Shown in pieces: positions 40,703-49,856 of a DNA stretch of 64,000 nucleotides. The position numbers were made by a program, and so were the translations under genes. The notes under the pieces were generated by a model, which saw nothing but the letters and a program-made list of their open reading frames with translations, had not been told where the DNA came from and did no database searches. The stretch lies in NCBI RefSeq assembly GCF_016107705.1, contig NZ_JAEHGC010000001.1, forward strand, positions 930,001 through 994,000, written 5' to 3'. Within the stretch, counting starts at the first letter, position 1. Each line of letters opens with the position of its first letter. Origin of the DNA: Neobacillus cucumis. Its GTDB lineage: Bacteria > Bacillota > Bacilli > Bacillales_B > DSM-18226.

Positions 40703-41815
40703 TTAACCTCTTTTATAAAATGGTGTTTTCACAACAACGGCATCAATCAGCTTCTTACGGATTTCCACTTTTAATGGTGTCCCCACTTCAGCATGTTCCG
40801 CAGAAATTAAAACAAGTCCAATGCTTTTCTTTAAAGATGGTGATTGGGTTCCAGATGTAACAACACCGATTTCCTCTCCAGCTTCTGAAACTACCTTATA
40901 ACCGTGACGCGGGATCCCTCGTCCAGTTACTTCAATCCCTACAAGCTTTCGTTTTAAACCGGCTTCTTTTTGGGCGATAAGTGCAGCCTTCCCAATAAAA
41001 TCGGATTCTTTTTTCAGTTTTACGGCAAAGCCAATTCCTGCTTCAAGCGGACTGATATCACTTAACAGTTCTTGACCATAAAGTGCCAAACGTGCTTCTA
41101 ATCGAAGTGTGTCACGTGCTCCAAGTCCACATGGCTTTAAGCCGTCCTCACTTCCTGCATCTAAAAGCTTTTCCCAAAGGGTTTCCGCTTGATCAGCAGC
41201 TAAATATAGTTCAAAACCATCTTCTCCTGTATAACCCGTGCGAGATACAAGTACATCTGTTACCCCGTCTAGATTGACATGTTGAGCAAATTTAAATGCG
41301 CCAATTTCTGATAAATTGATGTCAGTTAATTTTTGAACGATACTTTCAGCCTTTGGACCTTGGATGGCAAGCTGAGCGATTTCATTCGAAATATTTTGGA
41401 GCGTCATCTCCCCTTTTGCCTGTTGCTTCATCCAGTCAAAATCTTTCTCGATGTTAGCCGCATTAATGACGAGTAAATATTTTTCATTGTCTAATTTATA
41501 TACTAATAAATCATCGACCGTTCCGCCGTCTGGGTAGCACATTGCGGTATATTGTGCTTGATTGATGCTAAGCTTGGTTACATCGTTTGTAACCAAGTAG
41601 TTAATGTAACTCTCTGCATCTTTTCCTTCAACGAGCACTTCACCCATATGTGAGACATCAAAAAGTCCTGCCTTTATTCGGACCGCCTCATGCTCATCTA
41701 AAATACTGGAAAACTGTACCGGAAGTGCCCAGCCGCCAAAGTCAATAACCTTCGCACCATGCTTACCATAAGTTTCAAAAAGTGGTGTTTGTTTTAATGC
41801 TGTATCAATCCCCAT
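40703..41815 (-). CDS. gcvT: Glycine cleavage system T protein (aminomethyltransferase)
   Basis: Moves the aminomethyl carbon from GcvH to THF, giving methylene-THF and ammonia. 370 aa from ATG 41815 with GGAGG upstream. VDFGGW-type opening ([14 protein letters not shown]), FDVSHMGE with the catalytic Asp region, and [14 protein letters not shown] are present. It overlaps the intergenic start after sdaAA by only 11 nt spacing, consistent with one transcript. Confidence 0.96.
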   Translation of the reverse strand: MGIDTALKQTPLFETYGKHGAKVIDFGGWALPVQFSSILDEHEAVRIKAGLFDVSHMGEVLVEGKDAESYINYLVTNDVTKLSINQAQYTAMCYPDGGTVDDLLVYKLDNEKYLLVINAANIEKDFDWMKQQAKGEMTLQNISNEIAQLAIQGPKAESIVQKLTDINLSEIGAFKFAQHVNLDGVTDVLVSRTGYTGEDGFELYLAADQAETLWEKLLDAGSEDGLKPCGLGARDTLRLEARLALYGQELLSDISPLEAGIGFAVKLKKESDFIGKAALIAQKEAGLKRKLVGIEVTGRGIPRHGYKVVSEAGEEIGVVTSGTQSPSLKKSIGLVLISAEHAEVGTPLKVEIRKKLIDAVVVKTPFYKRG

Positions 41816-41826
41816 TGTTATACCTC

Positions 41827-42711
41827 CTATAATTTCCTGCAAAAAAGCCGTTCCTTTACCTGTTTACCTGTTTCCGTCGTTGCCAGTCCTCCAAGAGCTG
41901 TTTCCCGAAGTGTCCTAGGCATATCTTTCCCAACCCTATACATCGCTTCAATGACTTCATCACAAGGAATCCGGCTTTCAATCCCGGCAAGGGCCATATC
42001 GGCTGCTGAAAACGCAATGGAAGTCCCAATCACATTTCGTTTAATGCATGGCACTTCAACAAGGCCTGCCACCGGGTCACAAACCAAACCTAAAAGTGAT
42101 TTCATGGCAATGGCAGTGGCATTCACGGCTTGTTGTGGTGTGCCTCCTTTTAGCTCAACGATTGTTCCGGCAGCCATGGCTGTTGCCGATCCTACTTCAG
42201 CCTGACACCCTCCTGCTGCTCCAGAAATAAAGGAACGGTTTGCAATGACTAACCCGAGCATACTTGCAGTAAACAAGCCCATAACTAAATCTTTAAAAGG
42301 CGTACCATCATTTTTATGAAGTGAAAACAAAACTCCAGGTAAAATGCCGGCTGCTCCGGCAGTTGGCGTTGCTACTATGACCCCCATCCGGGCATTACCT
42401 TCAGAGGTTGCCAATGAAAAGGCCATTGCATTACTTATATAATTTCCTGACAGAGCCTTTCCTTGACTCATGTATTCATACATTTTCACGGCATCACCAC
42501 CGGAAATTCCACTTGGTGCAGCGGAGTCATCTTTGATACCGCTGTCGACAGCTTCTTTCATTTTGAGCAAACGCTCTTCCATCATGGCAATAATGACTTC
42601 TTTGTCTCTACCTGTTTTTTCTGCTTCTATCTTCAACATCATTTCGCCAATTGTTTTTTGCTCTCTTTCACAAGCTTCGATCAGCTCTCTCATGGACTGA
42701 ATATCCATCAT
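41827..42711 (-). CDS. sdaAA: L-serine dehydratase, alpha subunit
   Basis: Catalytic 4Fe-4S subunit of the two-protein serine deaminase, converting serine to pyruvate and ammonia. 294 aa. Motifs [38 protein letters not shown] and [16 protein letters not shown] hold the cluster cysteines. ATG 42711 overlaps the sdaAB stop (ATGA), with GGAGG upstream. Draws off serine formed by GlyA from glycine. Confidence 0.94.
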   Translation of the reverse strand: MMDIQSMRELIEACEREQKTIGEMMLKIEAEKTGRDKEVIIAMMEERLLKMKEAVDSGIKDDSAAPSGISGGDAVKMYEYMSQGKALSGNYISNAMAFSLATSEGNARMGVIVATPTAGAAGILPGVLFSLHKNDGTPFKDLVMGLFTASMLGLVIANRSFISGAAGGCQAEVGSATAMAAGTIVELKGGTPQQAVNATAIAMKSLLGLVCDPVAGLVEVPCIKRNVIGTSIAFSAADMALAGIESRIPCDEVIEAMYRVGKDMPRTLRETALGGLATTETGKQVKERLFCRKL

Positions 42712-43220
42712 ATTGCCTCCATAAGTTCTTTCCTAATTGGTTGATAATGACGAGCAAGGGCTGTAAAATCTTCTCCTGCACTCAAACGTATATGAACCAT
42801 CTCGTCGTCAATCATAAAAATCTTGGATAAGCCGCCGCCGAGTGATACTCCGCCAACTTTAACAACATAATCGCCGCACTTTGCTGTTACAATTGTTATA
42901 TTTGGATGATCGTAATACTCACAACTTTCCGCAAATTCAAATTGGTACTGCATGCCAGATTCCTTAGCCCATTCCAATGAATTTTTAATGCGTGAATCAT
43001 CAGTATCCATCCCAAGTAATCCTCCGAGAAGTGCCTTATCTGTTCCATGACCTTGATAGGTTTCGGCAAATGAATCATAAAATACAATATTTGCTTCTTG
43101 TGGACAATCGCCTAACAATTCGTAGATAAACTTTCCGATTGATACGACTCCAGCTGTATGAGAACTTGATGGTCCAACCATTATCGGACCGATAATGTCA
43201 AAACAACTCTGAAATTCCAT
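42708..43220 (-). CDS. sdaAB: L-serine dehydratase, beta subunit, lacking ACT domain
   Basis: Partner of SdaAA. FDIIGPIMVGPSSSHTAGV opens the beta-domain and TYQGHGTDKALLGGLLG, VGGVSLGGG follow. The protein has 170 aa and stops shortly after the beta-domain, whereas the usual SdaAB of about 220 aa ends in an ACT domain that senses serine. The reading frame closes cleanly in an ATGA overlap with sdaAA, so this looks natural and not a frameshift. Start ATG 43220 after AAGGGG. Confidence 0.88.
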   Translation of the reverse strand: MEFQSCFDIIGPIMVGPSSSHTAGVVSIGKFIYELLGDCPQEANIVFYDSFAETYQGHGTDKALLGGLLGMDTDDSRIKNSLEWAKESGMQYQFEFAESCEYYDHPNITIVTAKCGDYVVKVGGVSLGGGLSKIFMIDDEMVHIRLSAGEDFTALARHYQPIRKELMEAI

Positions 43221-43237
43221 CCCAATTTTCCCCTTTC

Positions 43238-44488
43238 TTACACTGTTACAGCTTGTTGAAATAACGGATAGGCTCCACAAATCGTTTTTGTTGTTTCCTT
43301 TGCTTTCTCAAGCACGACTTTGTCCCCTTTACTCTTCAGAACAGCGGCAATGACTTTCCCGATTTCCACCATTTCTTCCTGCTTCATTCCGCGTGTTGTC
43401 AGAGCTGCTGTTCCCATCCGGATCCCACTCGTAACAAACGGCTTTTCCGGGTCAAATGGAATCGTATTTTTATTTACGGTAATGCCCGCTTCTTCTAATA
43501 ATTTTTCTGCTACTTTTCCGGTTAAATTCCACGGACGTAAATCTAAAAGAACGATATGATTATCCGTTCCCCCAGAAACAAGGGCAGCACCTTCATTTTT
43601 TAATGTTTCGCCAAGTGTTGCTGCATTTTCAATGACCTGTTTTGCATATTCCTTAAAGCTTGGCTGCAGTGCTTCATTGAAAGCAACGGCCTTGGCCGCA
43701 ATTATGTGCATGAGCGGACCGCCTTGTATCCCTGGGAACACTGATTTATTAATGACCTTTACGATGTCTTCATCGTTGGTTAAAATTATTCCGCCGCGCG
43801 GACCTCGGAGCGTTTTATGCGTAGTGCTTGTTACAACATCGGCAAATGGAACTGGTGATGGATGAAGACCAGCTGCAACAAGTCCTGCAATATGTGCCAT
43901 GTCCACCATGAATTTTGCACCAACTTGATCAGCAATTTGTCTAAAGCGTGCAAAATCAATTACTCTAGGGTAAGCACTTGCCCCCGCAATGATCAATTTT
44001 GGTTTTTCCCTTTTTGCAATCTCTTCTAGTTCATCATAGTCAATCAATTGAGTGTCCTCTCTCACACCATAGGAGACGATTTCAAACCATTTTCCTGAAA
44101 CGCTGACAGGGCTCCCATGAGTTAAGTGCCCGCCATGTGAAAGGTTCATCCCCATGACCTTGTCACCAGGCTGCAACAATGCGTAGAATACTGCAAAATT
44201 TGCTTGTGCACCTGAGTGTGGCTGAACATTTGCATATTTTGCGCCAAATAGCTTTGTTAGGCGATCAATCGCTGTATTTTCTGCTATATCAACAAATTCA
44301 CATCCACCATAGTAACGCTTTCCTGGATAGCCTTCAGCATATTTATTCGTCATCACACTTCCCATTGCTTCTAATACATCTTGGCTTACAAAGTTTTCAG
44401 AAGCGATTAACTCCAATGTTTGATGCTGGCGTTCCTGCTCTTTCTTAATTGCTTCAAAAATAGTTGAATCATTTTGTTGTAATCCCAT
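43238..44488 (-). CDS. glyA: Serine hydroxymethyltransferase
   Basis: PLP enzyme joining glycine and methylene-THF to serine and THF. 416 aa from ATG 44488 with AAAGGAGG upstream. PLP lysine K225 in [28 protein letters not shown] and [11 protein letters not shown] are family motifs. First gene after the tandem glycine riboswitch, so here it should be induced by glycine and run towards serine. Housekeeping glyA in B. subtilis is elsewhere, so a second copy may exist. Confidence 0.95.
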   Translation of the reverse strand: MGLQQNDSTIFEAIKKEQERQHQTLELIASENFVSQDVLEAMGSVMTNKYAEGYPGKRYYGGCEFVDIAENTAIDRLTKLFGAKYANVQPHSGAQANFAVFYALLQPGDKVMGMNLSHGGHLTHGSPVSVSGKWFEIVSYGVREDTQLIDYDELEEIAKREKPKLIIAGASAYPRVIDFARFRQIADQVGAKFMVDMAHIAGLVAAGLHPSPVPFADVVTSTTHKTLRGPRGGIILTNDEDIVKVINKSVFPGIQGGPLMHIIAAKAVAFNEALQPSFKEYAKQVIENAATLGETLKNEGAALVSGGTDNHIVLLDLRPWNLTGKVAEKLLEEAGITVNKNTIPFDPEKPFVTSGIRMGTAALTTRGMKQEEMVEIGKVIAAVLKSKGDKVVLEKAKETTKTICGAYPLFQQAVTV

Positions 44489-44605
44489 TTCTAGTCCTCC
44501 TTTTAATGGTTCAACTACCCTTTGATGTTTCAAACATGGAATTTATCTTGCTTATCACTGAAGATTTTTATTTCCAAGTAAACTGATAGAAACACTCACT
44601 TTTTT

Positions 44606-44836
44606 GCACGCAAAAAAGGACAGAAAAGGGTAGCATAAAGATTGCTCTACCCTTCTCTGTCCTTTTACCTGAGAGTTTAGTTCCTTTTACGAAAAGAACC
44701 TTCCCCTTTGGTGGCATATTAATTATGCGCTCTCCAGAGTTGCGTCCAGTTATGGTTCCATCTACCTGAGAGATTTATTCCAAGGGTCTTTTTGGAACTT
44801 GCTCCTTCGGTGGCGTGTTAAATTGCACTCTCCCAC
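44606..44836 (-). promoter_or_regulatory. Tandem glycine riboswitch of the glyA-gcv operon
   Basis: On the minus strand, two aptamers occur in series. The first has GGAGAGTGCAATTT, CGCCACCGAAGGAGCAA and AAATCTCTCAGGTA. The second has GGAGAGCGCATAATTAA, GCCACCAAAGGGGAA and AAACTCTCAGGTA. The expression platform is the terminator GGACAGAGAAGGGTAG...CTACCCTTTTCTGTCC-TTTTTT at 44668-44611. Glycine binding should prevent termination and switch the operon on. Confidence 0.95.
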
Positions 44837-44964
44837 AACCGTCATCCGCTCTATTTATTATTATTTTCAGAATAATCGCTAACATAATTCACGTCAAGCT
44901 TTTTTTATATAATTTTTGAAAGCGATAACAACAAAAGGTAATTAAGATCTTTTATCGTTTGCTG

Positions 44965-46353
44965 TTAATTTTCTGCAATCTTTTCCTGATTCACTGGATC
45001 TGCATGATTTTCCTTTAGATTCCGTACCTTATAAATAGCAATTAGCATAATAAACCAAACAGGAGTTACGAACAAGGCAACACGAGTATCTTCCGCTAAC
45101 CCAAGGACAACAAGAACGAATGCAAGAAAAGCAAGGATTAAGTAATTGGAAACGGGATAAAACGGCAACTTAAATTTATTTACTTTTGCCAAATCAGGTC
45201 TTACTTTACGGTATTTTAAATGACTGATGACGGTAATTCCCCAAATAAAGATGAAACATACCGTAGAAATACTTGTAATTAGCGTAAATACTCCTTCCGG
45301 CATGATATAGTTTAAAATTACGGCTATGAGAATGACAACAGTTGAAAAGAATAATGCGTTTGAAGGTATTTTTCGTGAAGTAAGTTTTGCGAATGGTACA
45401 GGTGCATTTTTATCCTTTGCCAGTGAGTAAACCATCCGGCTTGTGCTAAAGACAGCGCTGTTACATGCTGAAGCCGCGGATGTAAGCACGACAAAATTAA
45501 CGATACCGGCAGCAGCTGCGATACCAACCGCTACGAAGACTTGGACAAATGGGCTTTTCGCCGGATTTATGGCATTCCAAGGATAAATACTCATAATAAC
45601 AAATAGTGCGCCAAGGTAGAAAATAAAAACACGGATTGGGATATTATTGATTGCTTTTGGGATAACTTTTTCCGGATCTTTCGTTTCGCCCGCTGTAAGG
45701 CCAACAAGTTCAATCCCTGTAAAGGCAAACACGACCATTTGGAATGAGAGAATAAACCCATTTATTCCATTTGGAAACATGCCGCCATGGCTCCACAAGT
45801 TCTTGAAACTGGACGGCCCGGAATTAGTAGAAAAGCCTTTAATAATCATGACAAGACCGATGAAGATTAGAGCCAAGATGGCAATTACTTTGATTAATGC
45901 AAACCAAAATTCCATTTCACCAAAAAGTTTAACAGTTGTAAGGTTCATAACTAACAGAATAACAAGGGCAATTAATCCTGGCATCCACTGTGGTACATTA
46001 GGAAACCAATATTGGGTATAAAGACCAACCGCTGTTAAGTCAGCCATGGCAATGGAGATCCAGCAAAACCAGTAGGTCCAACCGGTGATAAAGGCTGCCA
46101 TATTACCTAAATAGTCTCTCACAAAGTCAACAAATGAATGATAGTTCAAATTGGTTAAGAGTAGTTCGCCAAGTGCACGCATAATTAAAAAGCAAATGAC
46201 ACCTGTAATCATATAAGCAAATAAAATCGAAGGTCCTGCCAAATGAATAGATTTTCCTGCCCCAAGAAATAACCCCGTTCCTATTGCTCCGCCAATGGCG
46301 ATTAGCTGAACGTGCCTGTTCTTTAAACCTCTATCTAATTTTTGTTCTTGCAT
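44965..46353 (-). CDS. Glycine-responsive APC-family amino acid permease
   Basis: 462-aa transporter with 12 helices, AAT subfamily (GLKNRHVQLIAIGGAIGTGLFLGAGKSIHLAGPS). GETKDPEKVIPKAIN is the conserved loop. Because its transcript begins with a tandem glycine riboswitch, glycine (perhaps also alanine or serine) is the likely substrate; this is inference from regulation. GAGGGGAATCA before the ATG. It is a separate transcript upstream of the glyA operon. Confidence 0.88.
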   Translation of the reverse strand: MQEQKLDRGLKNRHVQLIAIGGAIGTGLFLGAGKSIHLAGPSILFAYMITGVICFLIMRALGELLLTNLNYHSFVDFVRDYLGNMAAFITGWTYWFCWISIAMADLTAVGLYTQYWFPNVPQWMPGLIALVILLVMNLTTVKLFGEMEFWFALIKVIAILALIFIGLVMIIKGFSTNSGPSSFKNLWSHGGMFPNGINGFILSFQMVVFAFTGIELVGLTAGETKDPEKVIPKAINNIPIRVFIFYLGALFVIMSIYPWNAINPAKSPFVQVFVAVGIAAAAGIVNFVVLTSAASACNSAVFSTSRMVYSLAKDKNAPVPFAKLTSRKIPSNALFFSTVVILIAVILNYIMPEGVFTLITSISTVCFIFIWGITVISHLKYRKVRPDLAKVNKFKLPFYPVSNYLILAFLAFVLVVLGLAEDTRVALFVTPVWFIMLIAIYKVRNLKENHADPVNQEKIAEN

Positions 46354-46450
46354 TGATTCCCCTCTTTTCCTAATTTTTTTTCAAACCGTGAATACACCCT
46401 CATAATTTTCCAGTAAGTCCACCTATTTCCTTTGCCTCCTTTTTCACAAC

Positions 46451-46664
46451 AAAAAAAGGACAGATGAAGGCACTATTTCTACCTTCTCTGTCCTTTTACC
46501 TGAAAGTTTCCTGCCAAAAAAGCAGATCCCCTTTGGTGGCATATAAAGAAATATGCACTCTCCAGAGCTACGTCATGTATTGGTCCTTATTACCTGAGAG
46601 ATTTATTCCAAGGCTTTTATGGAATTTGCTCCTTCGGCGGCAACATTCGTTACTCTCTCCCAAT
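46451..46664 (-). promoter_or_regulatory. Tandem glycine riboswitch of the permease gene
   Basis: Same architecture as at 44606-44836. First aptamer: GGGAGAGAGTAACGAATG, TTGCCGCCGAAGGAGCAAA, AAATCTCTCAGGTAA. Second: TGGAGAGTGCATATTT, GCCACCAAAGGGGATC, AAACTTTCAGGTA. The terminator GGACAGAGAAGGTAG...CCTTCATCTGTCC-TTTTTTT follows at 46497-46452. Confidence 0.93.
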
Positions 46665-46799
46665 ACAATCAACCGTAAAAATATTCTATTGTTTTTGAAG
46701 AATTAAATAATTGAAAGCGGATTCACAGAATTATATTCTCATAAACTAGTTTTTTTGTCAATTCAGTTATTAGGGAAAATTCAAAATTTTTTTAAAAAT

Positions 46800-46843
46800 A
46801 AAAGAATAGCAGTCTTCACTTCCAATGCCGCTATTCTTTTCTA
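46800..46843 (-). terminator. Terminator of ytkD
   Basis: GAATAGC/GCTATTC stem with a T-rich tract on the minus strand, overlapping the 3' end of the gene. Confidence 0.6.
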
Positions 46844-47298
46844 TTTTGAACTTGAAGGCATTCTTCCACGACTCGATCTTTCATAATAAAGCTGTATTCA
46901 TCACCAAACCTGAGCTGTAAAAGATCCCCTTTTACAAGAACAGGGCCATTGGTTTCGTAATAGGTATTCGTTTTGTTTAACGTGCTTACAATTCCCCAAA
47001 AAATAGCCTTTACAAAAGGACCTTTTGGGTCGATTACCCTATATTCCCCGATTCTCTTAACCTCCCCTAGATGGGCCCCTGTTTCTTCAAGAACCTCTCG
47101 ACGTGCTGCTTCTTCAAGTGTTTCTCCTTCCTCTCTTTTACCTCCCGGAAATTCGAGACCACGTCTTTTGTGACAGGTTAATAACCAGGAATCTTTATAT
47201 TGACAAATGACCAGCACATGCTTCGCCTCGTCGGGAAAGCTTTTTTTGGAAAAAGATAACTCAACTTTATTCCCATTTTGATCAATAAACTCTATCAT
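46831..47298 (-). CDS. ytkD: Nudix hydrolase YtkD
   Basis: Pyrophosphohydrolase of 155 aa. The Nudix box G-x5-E-x7-REVLEETGA is complete (starting GKREEGETLEEAARREV). B. subtilis YtkD hydrolyses 8-oxo-dGTP and also acts on RNA 5' ends. Start ATG 47298 (MIEFIDQNGNKVELSF) matches the family N-terminus; upstream codons are spurious. Confidence 0.85.
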   Translation of the reverse strand: MIEFIDQNGNKVELSFSKKSFPDEAKHVLVICQYKDSWLLTCHKRRGLEFPGGKREEGETLEEAARREVLEETGAHLGEVKRIGEYRVIDPKGPFVKAIFWGIVSTLNKTNTYYETNGPVLVKGDLLQLRFGDEYSFIMKDRVVEECLQVQNRKE

Positions 47299-47349
47299 TT
47301 CATTACCGCCTATATCCATTGATTCTTCCATTATAATCAATTATCTTAA

Positions 47350-47385
47350 AACAAAAAATCCTTATCTTTATGCGGATAAGGATTT
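47350..47385 (-). terminator. Terminator of the 47393 gene
   Basis: AAATCCTTATC-cgcataaa-GATAAGGATTTTTTG on the minus strand: strong stem and T run. Confidence 0.85.
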
Positions 47386-47392
47386 CCTTTTG

Positions 47393-47716
47393 TTATTCAT
47401 CTTTTGGTAAAATATTCATATTCCCAATATGATTCTTTGCTTCTTCATCTCCAAGCTTATAAATAATTCCATATACTTGTTGAATCGTGCTGTCATACTG
47501 GTGATTTTCACGATCATGGTGATATTCGACAAAGGGAATATGAGCGCGGACAAAAGCATCCCATTCAGTAGAATAGTTTTGATCAAATAATTGACGCAGC
47601 TCGGTAATTTCATCATCGGTTGCTTGAATTTTATAGCTCCAGGTTGAACTTCTTGCATTTTGCGTTATATGCCCTGTACCAACATCTATATAATAAGTTT
47701 TCTTTTGCTCATCCAT
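47393..47716 (-). CDS. Conserved hypothetical protein, 107 aa
   Basis: Not recognised with confidence. Begins MDEQKKTYYIDVGTGHITQ, contains WSYKIQATDDEITELRQLF and YHHDRENHQYDSTIQQVY, and is rich in charged and aromatic residues with no membrane segment. ATG 47716 is used because AAGGAGATGAC lies about 6 nt upstream; an open extension of 21 codons has no site. Monocistronic with its own terminator. Confidence 0.75.
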   Translation of the reverse strand: MDEQKKTYYIDVGTGHITQNARSSTWSYKIQATDDEITELRQLFDQNYSTEWDAFVRAHIPFVEYHHDRENHQYDSTIQQVYGIIYKLGDEEAKNHIGNMNILPKDE

Positions 47717-47921
47717 GCTGTCATCTCCTTTTTCAGGCCATGCCTCTTTCGTTTCAGAGGTGCCCGATTTTCTTAACACTAATTATCATTTTCCACAAAG
47801 TGATAATTTTTATTCTTTTTTTAAATGTAATTCGTTTTTTAGAAATGGCTCCTTTATAGTTTTGTAAAAATTACCAATTTTACCTTTAAAATAATGATTG
47901 ACTTTCCTTTTTTTTTTCACC

Positions 47922-47950
47922 TTGACAGAATGCTGAATTAACAGTAAAAT
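47922..47950 (+). promoter_or_regulatory. Sigma-A promoter of the dab operon leader
   Basis: TTGACA (47922-47927), 17-bp spacer, TAAAAT (47945-47950). Perfect -35 and one mismatch in -10. Transcription would begin near 47957, about 290 nt before the first start codon downstream. Confidence 0.75.
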
Positions 47951-47956
47951 AAAAAC

Positions 47957-48246
47957 CACATAAAACTTATTCTATTATTATATAAAAATTAATTTTCCTT
48001 TAGCATTCGGTTAATACCACCTATTGGCTAAATGAAAAAGGAGTAAACTAAGAATCAGAATAGGTTGACTCGGATTCTTTATAAATAAGAAAAATGTATA
48101 AAATGGTAGACTAATAAAAAGCCCAAATTAGGCTAGTTAAAAGTAAACCGACAATTTTCAGAGTTTAATGGTTTGATATAAAACCATTAAATAGTGAAAA
48201 ATTGTCGGTTTTTTTGTTTTAAAAATGCTATGAAGAAAGGAAAATG
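47957..48246 (+). promoter_or_regulatory. Structured leader RNA with attenuator before dabBA
   Basis: Not a riboswitch class I recognise. In order: TTTAGC...GCTAAA around 48000-48030, a perfect 7-bp stem AAGAATC...GATTCTT around 48050-48080, AGCC-caaatta-GGCT at 48120-48134, then a two-tier terminator at 48145-48218. The outer tier is AAACCGACAATTTTCA / TGAAAAATTGTCGGTTT and the inner tier TTTAATGGTTT / AAACCATTAAA with loop GATATA, followed by T7. The upstream gene is on the other strand, so this terminator belongs to the leader. Confidence 0.65.
48145..48218 (+). terminator. Leader terminator (attenuator) of the dab operon
   Basis: Outer stem of 16 bp with a single bulge, inner stem of 11 bp, and GGTTTTTTTG at the end. 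Only about 28 nt separate it from the leader-peptide start, so no further promoter fits between. Confidence 0.85.
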
Positions 48247-48327
48247 ATGCAAATGGTTATGAATTGTATTCTCGGAATTTTTGCTGCTTCGGACCATTCA
48301 ATTCCATGGAGGGAAGCCAAATGCTAA
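48247..48327 (+). CDS. Putative 26-aa leader peptide overlapping dabB
   Basis: Short frame MQMVMNCILG...EAKC with GAAAGG 6 nt before ATG 48247 (an in-frame ATG at 48244 is also possible). Its stop TAA (48325-48327) lies inside the first codons of dabB (ATG 48321), a 7-nt overlap that would couple translation. No clear codon-run for amino-acid attenuation. It may be a real leader peptide or a chance frame. Confidence 0.4.
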   Translation: MQMVMNCILGIFAASDHSIPWREAKC

Positions 48328-49856
48328 TTTTCCATACCTCTAATTTACTGCCAATGACTTTTTTTATGTTACTTGCGATCTCGGTATTAAGTAGCCTAGT
48401 ACTATTAATTCCGAAGGTCCCATTGAATTTCGTCCGTATTCATACTGCGATCCTTTTGCTGCCTCCACTGGCAGCTCTAATCGCCCTTATTTCAAATAAT
48501 AGAAGTGTAAATTTCGGGCCATGGCAATTTGATACATTATCATGGCTGATTACATCATTTGTCCTTACGATTAGTTTTATTGTGCAGCGTTACTCCATAC
48601 ATTATTTACTTGGCGAACGTTCATATCGTAATTATTTTGTATTGCTGACCATTACAACAGCTGCCGACTCGCTTGCATGGCTAAGTAATGATCTTCGTTT
48701 ACTGCTACTCTGCTGGGGCGTGACACTTCTAGGCTTAACCGTACTCATTGGCTTAAAGAAGGAATGGCAAGTAGCCAGAAATGCTTCGATGTTGTCCGGC
48801 CGTATATTTGCATGTAGTTGGATTATCTTGTTAGTAGCGGTCATCTGGATCACGCAGAAGACAGGTCACTGGCAGTTGTCGATGGTTCTTTCAAAAAATA
48901 GCCTTGCACAACTTGATTCATGGGATAAAACCTGCATTAACTTGCTGTTAATCGCAGCTGTTGCGATTCCGGCAGCACAATGGCCTTTCCACCGCTGGCT
49001 GCTAGACTCAGTCATTGCGCCAACGCCTATTTCTGCCGTTATGCATGCAGGAATTGTGAATGCTGGTGGAATTATGTTAACTCGTTTTGCACCACTATTT
49101 AGCGGAGATGCAGCACAGGTGGTTCTCCTAGTATTATCTAGTTTTTCAGTTTTGATGGGCACGGGCATTATGTTGGTACAGGTTGATTATAAACGACAGC
49201 TTGTAGGCTCTACAATCGCACAAATGGGCTTCATGCTGATTCAGTGTGCTTTAGGTGCCTATTGGGCAGCAATCATTCACGCTGTATTACACGGCTTATT
49301 CAAGGCCACTCTCTTCTTACAGGCCGGTTCAGCTGTTCATCACCCTAAATCCACAGCACAGACACATCAGCCAATATCCTTGATATGGACAATCATTGGA
49401 GCCATTTTAGCCTTCCTATTAGGAATTGGTTTTTGGCTGACTTCTCCTAAGGATGGCTATCATTTAATCAACGTTCTTATTTTAGGATGGTCTGTGTTAC
49501 TTGCCTGGAGGCAACTTGTGGCTAACGGAAACGGTAAAGTTGGGCGTCTTGCAGGATTGGTCCTGTTTGCAGGAGCGGGCATTGTTTTTAACCTGGTACA
49601 CACCGCCTTTTATCACATGTTAGATAAATCCGTACAGCTTGGAACAGAATCTCCAGCACCGGCAGCCATTTTCCTTCTTTTTATTCTGCTCGCTGGCAGT
49701 ACGCTTGGGCTATTACTGGCTCGGTATCGATCGTCCGCTTTCTTTACTGTGATATATTTATGGCTTTTACGGTTAAGTGAGCCAAAAAATAACTTTTTTG
49801 AAAGCCATCCAAAGTATTTAACACGATTACTGTCTCAAGGAGGGAATTTACGGTGA
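48321..49856 (+). CDS. dabB: DabB, NuoL/NdhF-like membrane subunit of the DIC pump
   Basis: Membrane partner of DabA in the energy-coupled CO2/bicarbonate accumulation system; related to the proton-translocating subunits of complex I. 511 aa with about 13-14 helices; PISAVMHAGIVNAGGIML, DYKRQLVGSTIAQMGFM and HAVLHGLFKATLF are the Nuo-type proton-channel motifs. ATG 48321 is preceded by ATGGAGGGAAGCC. The stop overlaps the dabA GTG start (GTGA). Formerly annotated NADH dehydrogenase subunit 5; no other complex I genes are here. Confidence 0.92.
   Translation: MLIFHTSNLLPMTFFMLLAISVLSSLVLLIPKVPLNFVRIHTAILLLPPLAALIALISNNRSVNFGPWQFDTLSWLITSFVLTISFIVQRYSIHYLLGERSYRNYFVLLTITTAADSLAWLSNDLRLLLLCWGVTLLGLTVLIGLKKEWQVARNASMLSGRIFACSWIILLVAVIWITQKTGHWQLSMVLSKNSLAQLDSWDKTCINLLLIAAVAIPAAQWPFHRWLLDSVIAPTPISAVMHAGIVNAGGIMLTRFAPLFSGDAAQVVLLVLSSFSVLMGTGIMLVQVDYKRQLVGSTIAQMGFMLIQCALGAYWAAIIHAVLHGLFKATLFLQAGSAVHHPKSTAQTHQPISLIWTIIGAILAFLLGIGFWLTSPKDGYHLINVLILGWSVLLAWRQLVANGNGKVGRLAGLVLFAGAGIVFNLVHTAFYHMLDKSVQLGTESPAPAAIFLLFILLAGSTLGLLLARYRSSAFFTVIYLWLLRLSEPKNNFFESHPKYLTRLLSQGGNLR

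Noticed and set aside
42708..43220. sdaAB as a frameshifted or truncated pseudogene
   Set aside because: The frame is intact, the stop makes an ATGA overlap with sdaAA, and the catalytic region is well conserved.
48264..49856. dabB as a complex I subunit (ndhF)
   Set aside because: No nuo genes accompany it, and the DabA (DUF2309) gene overlaps its stop, which defines the Dab pump.
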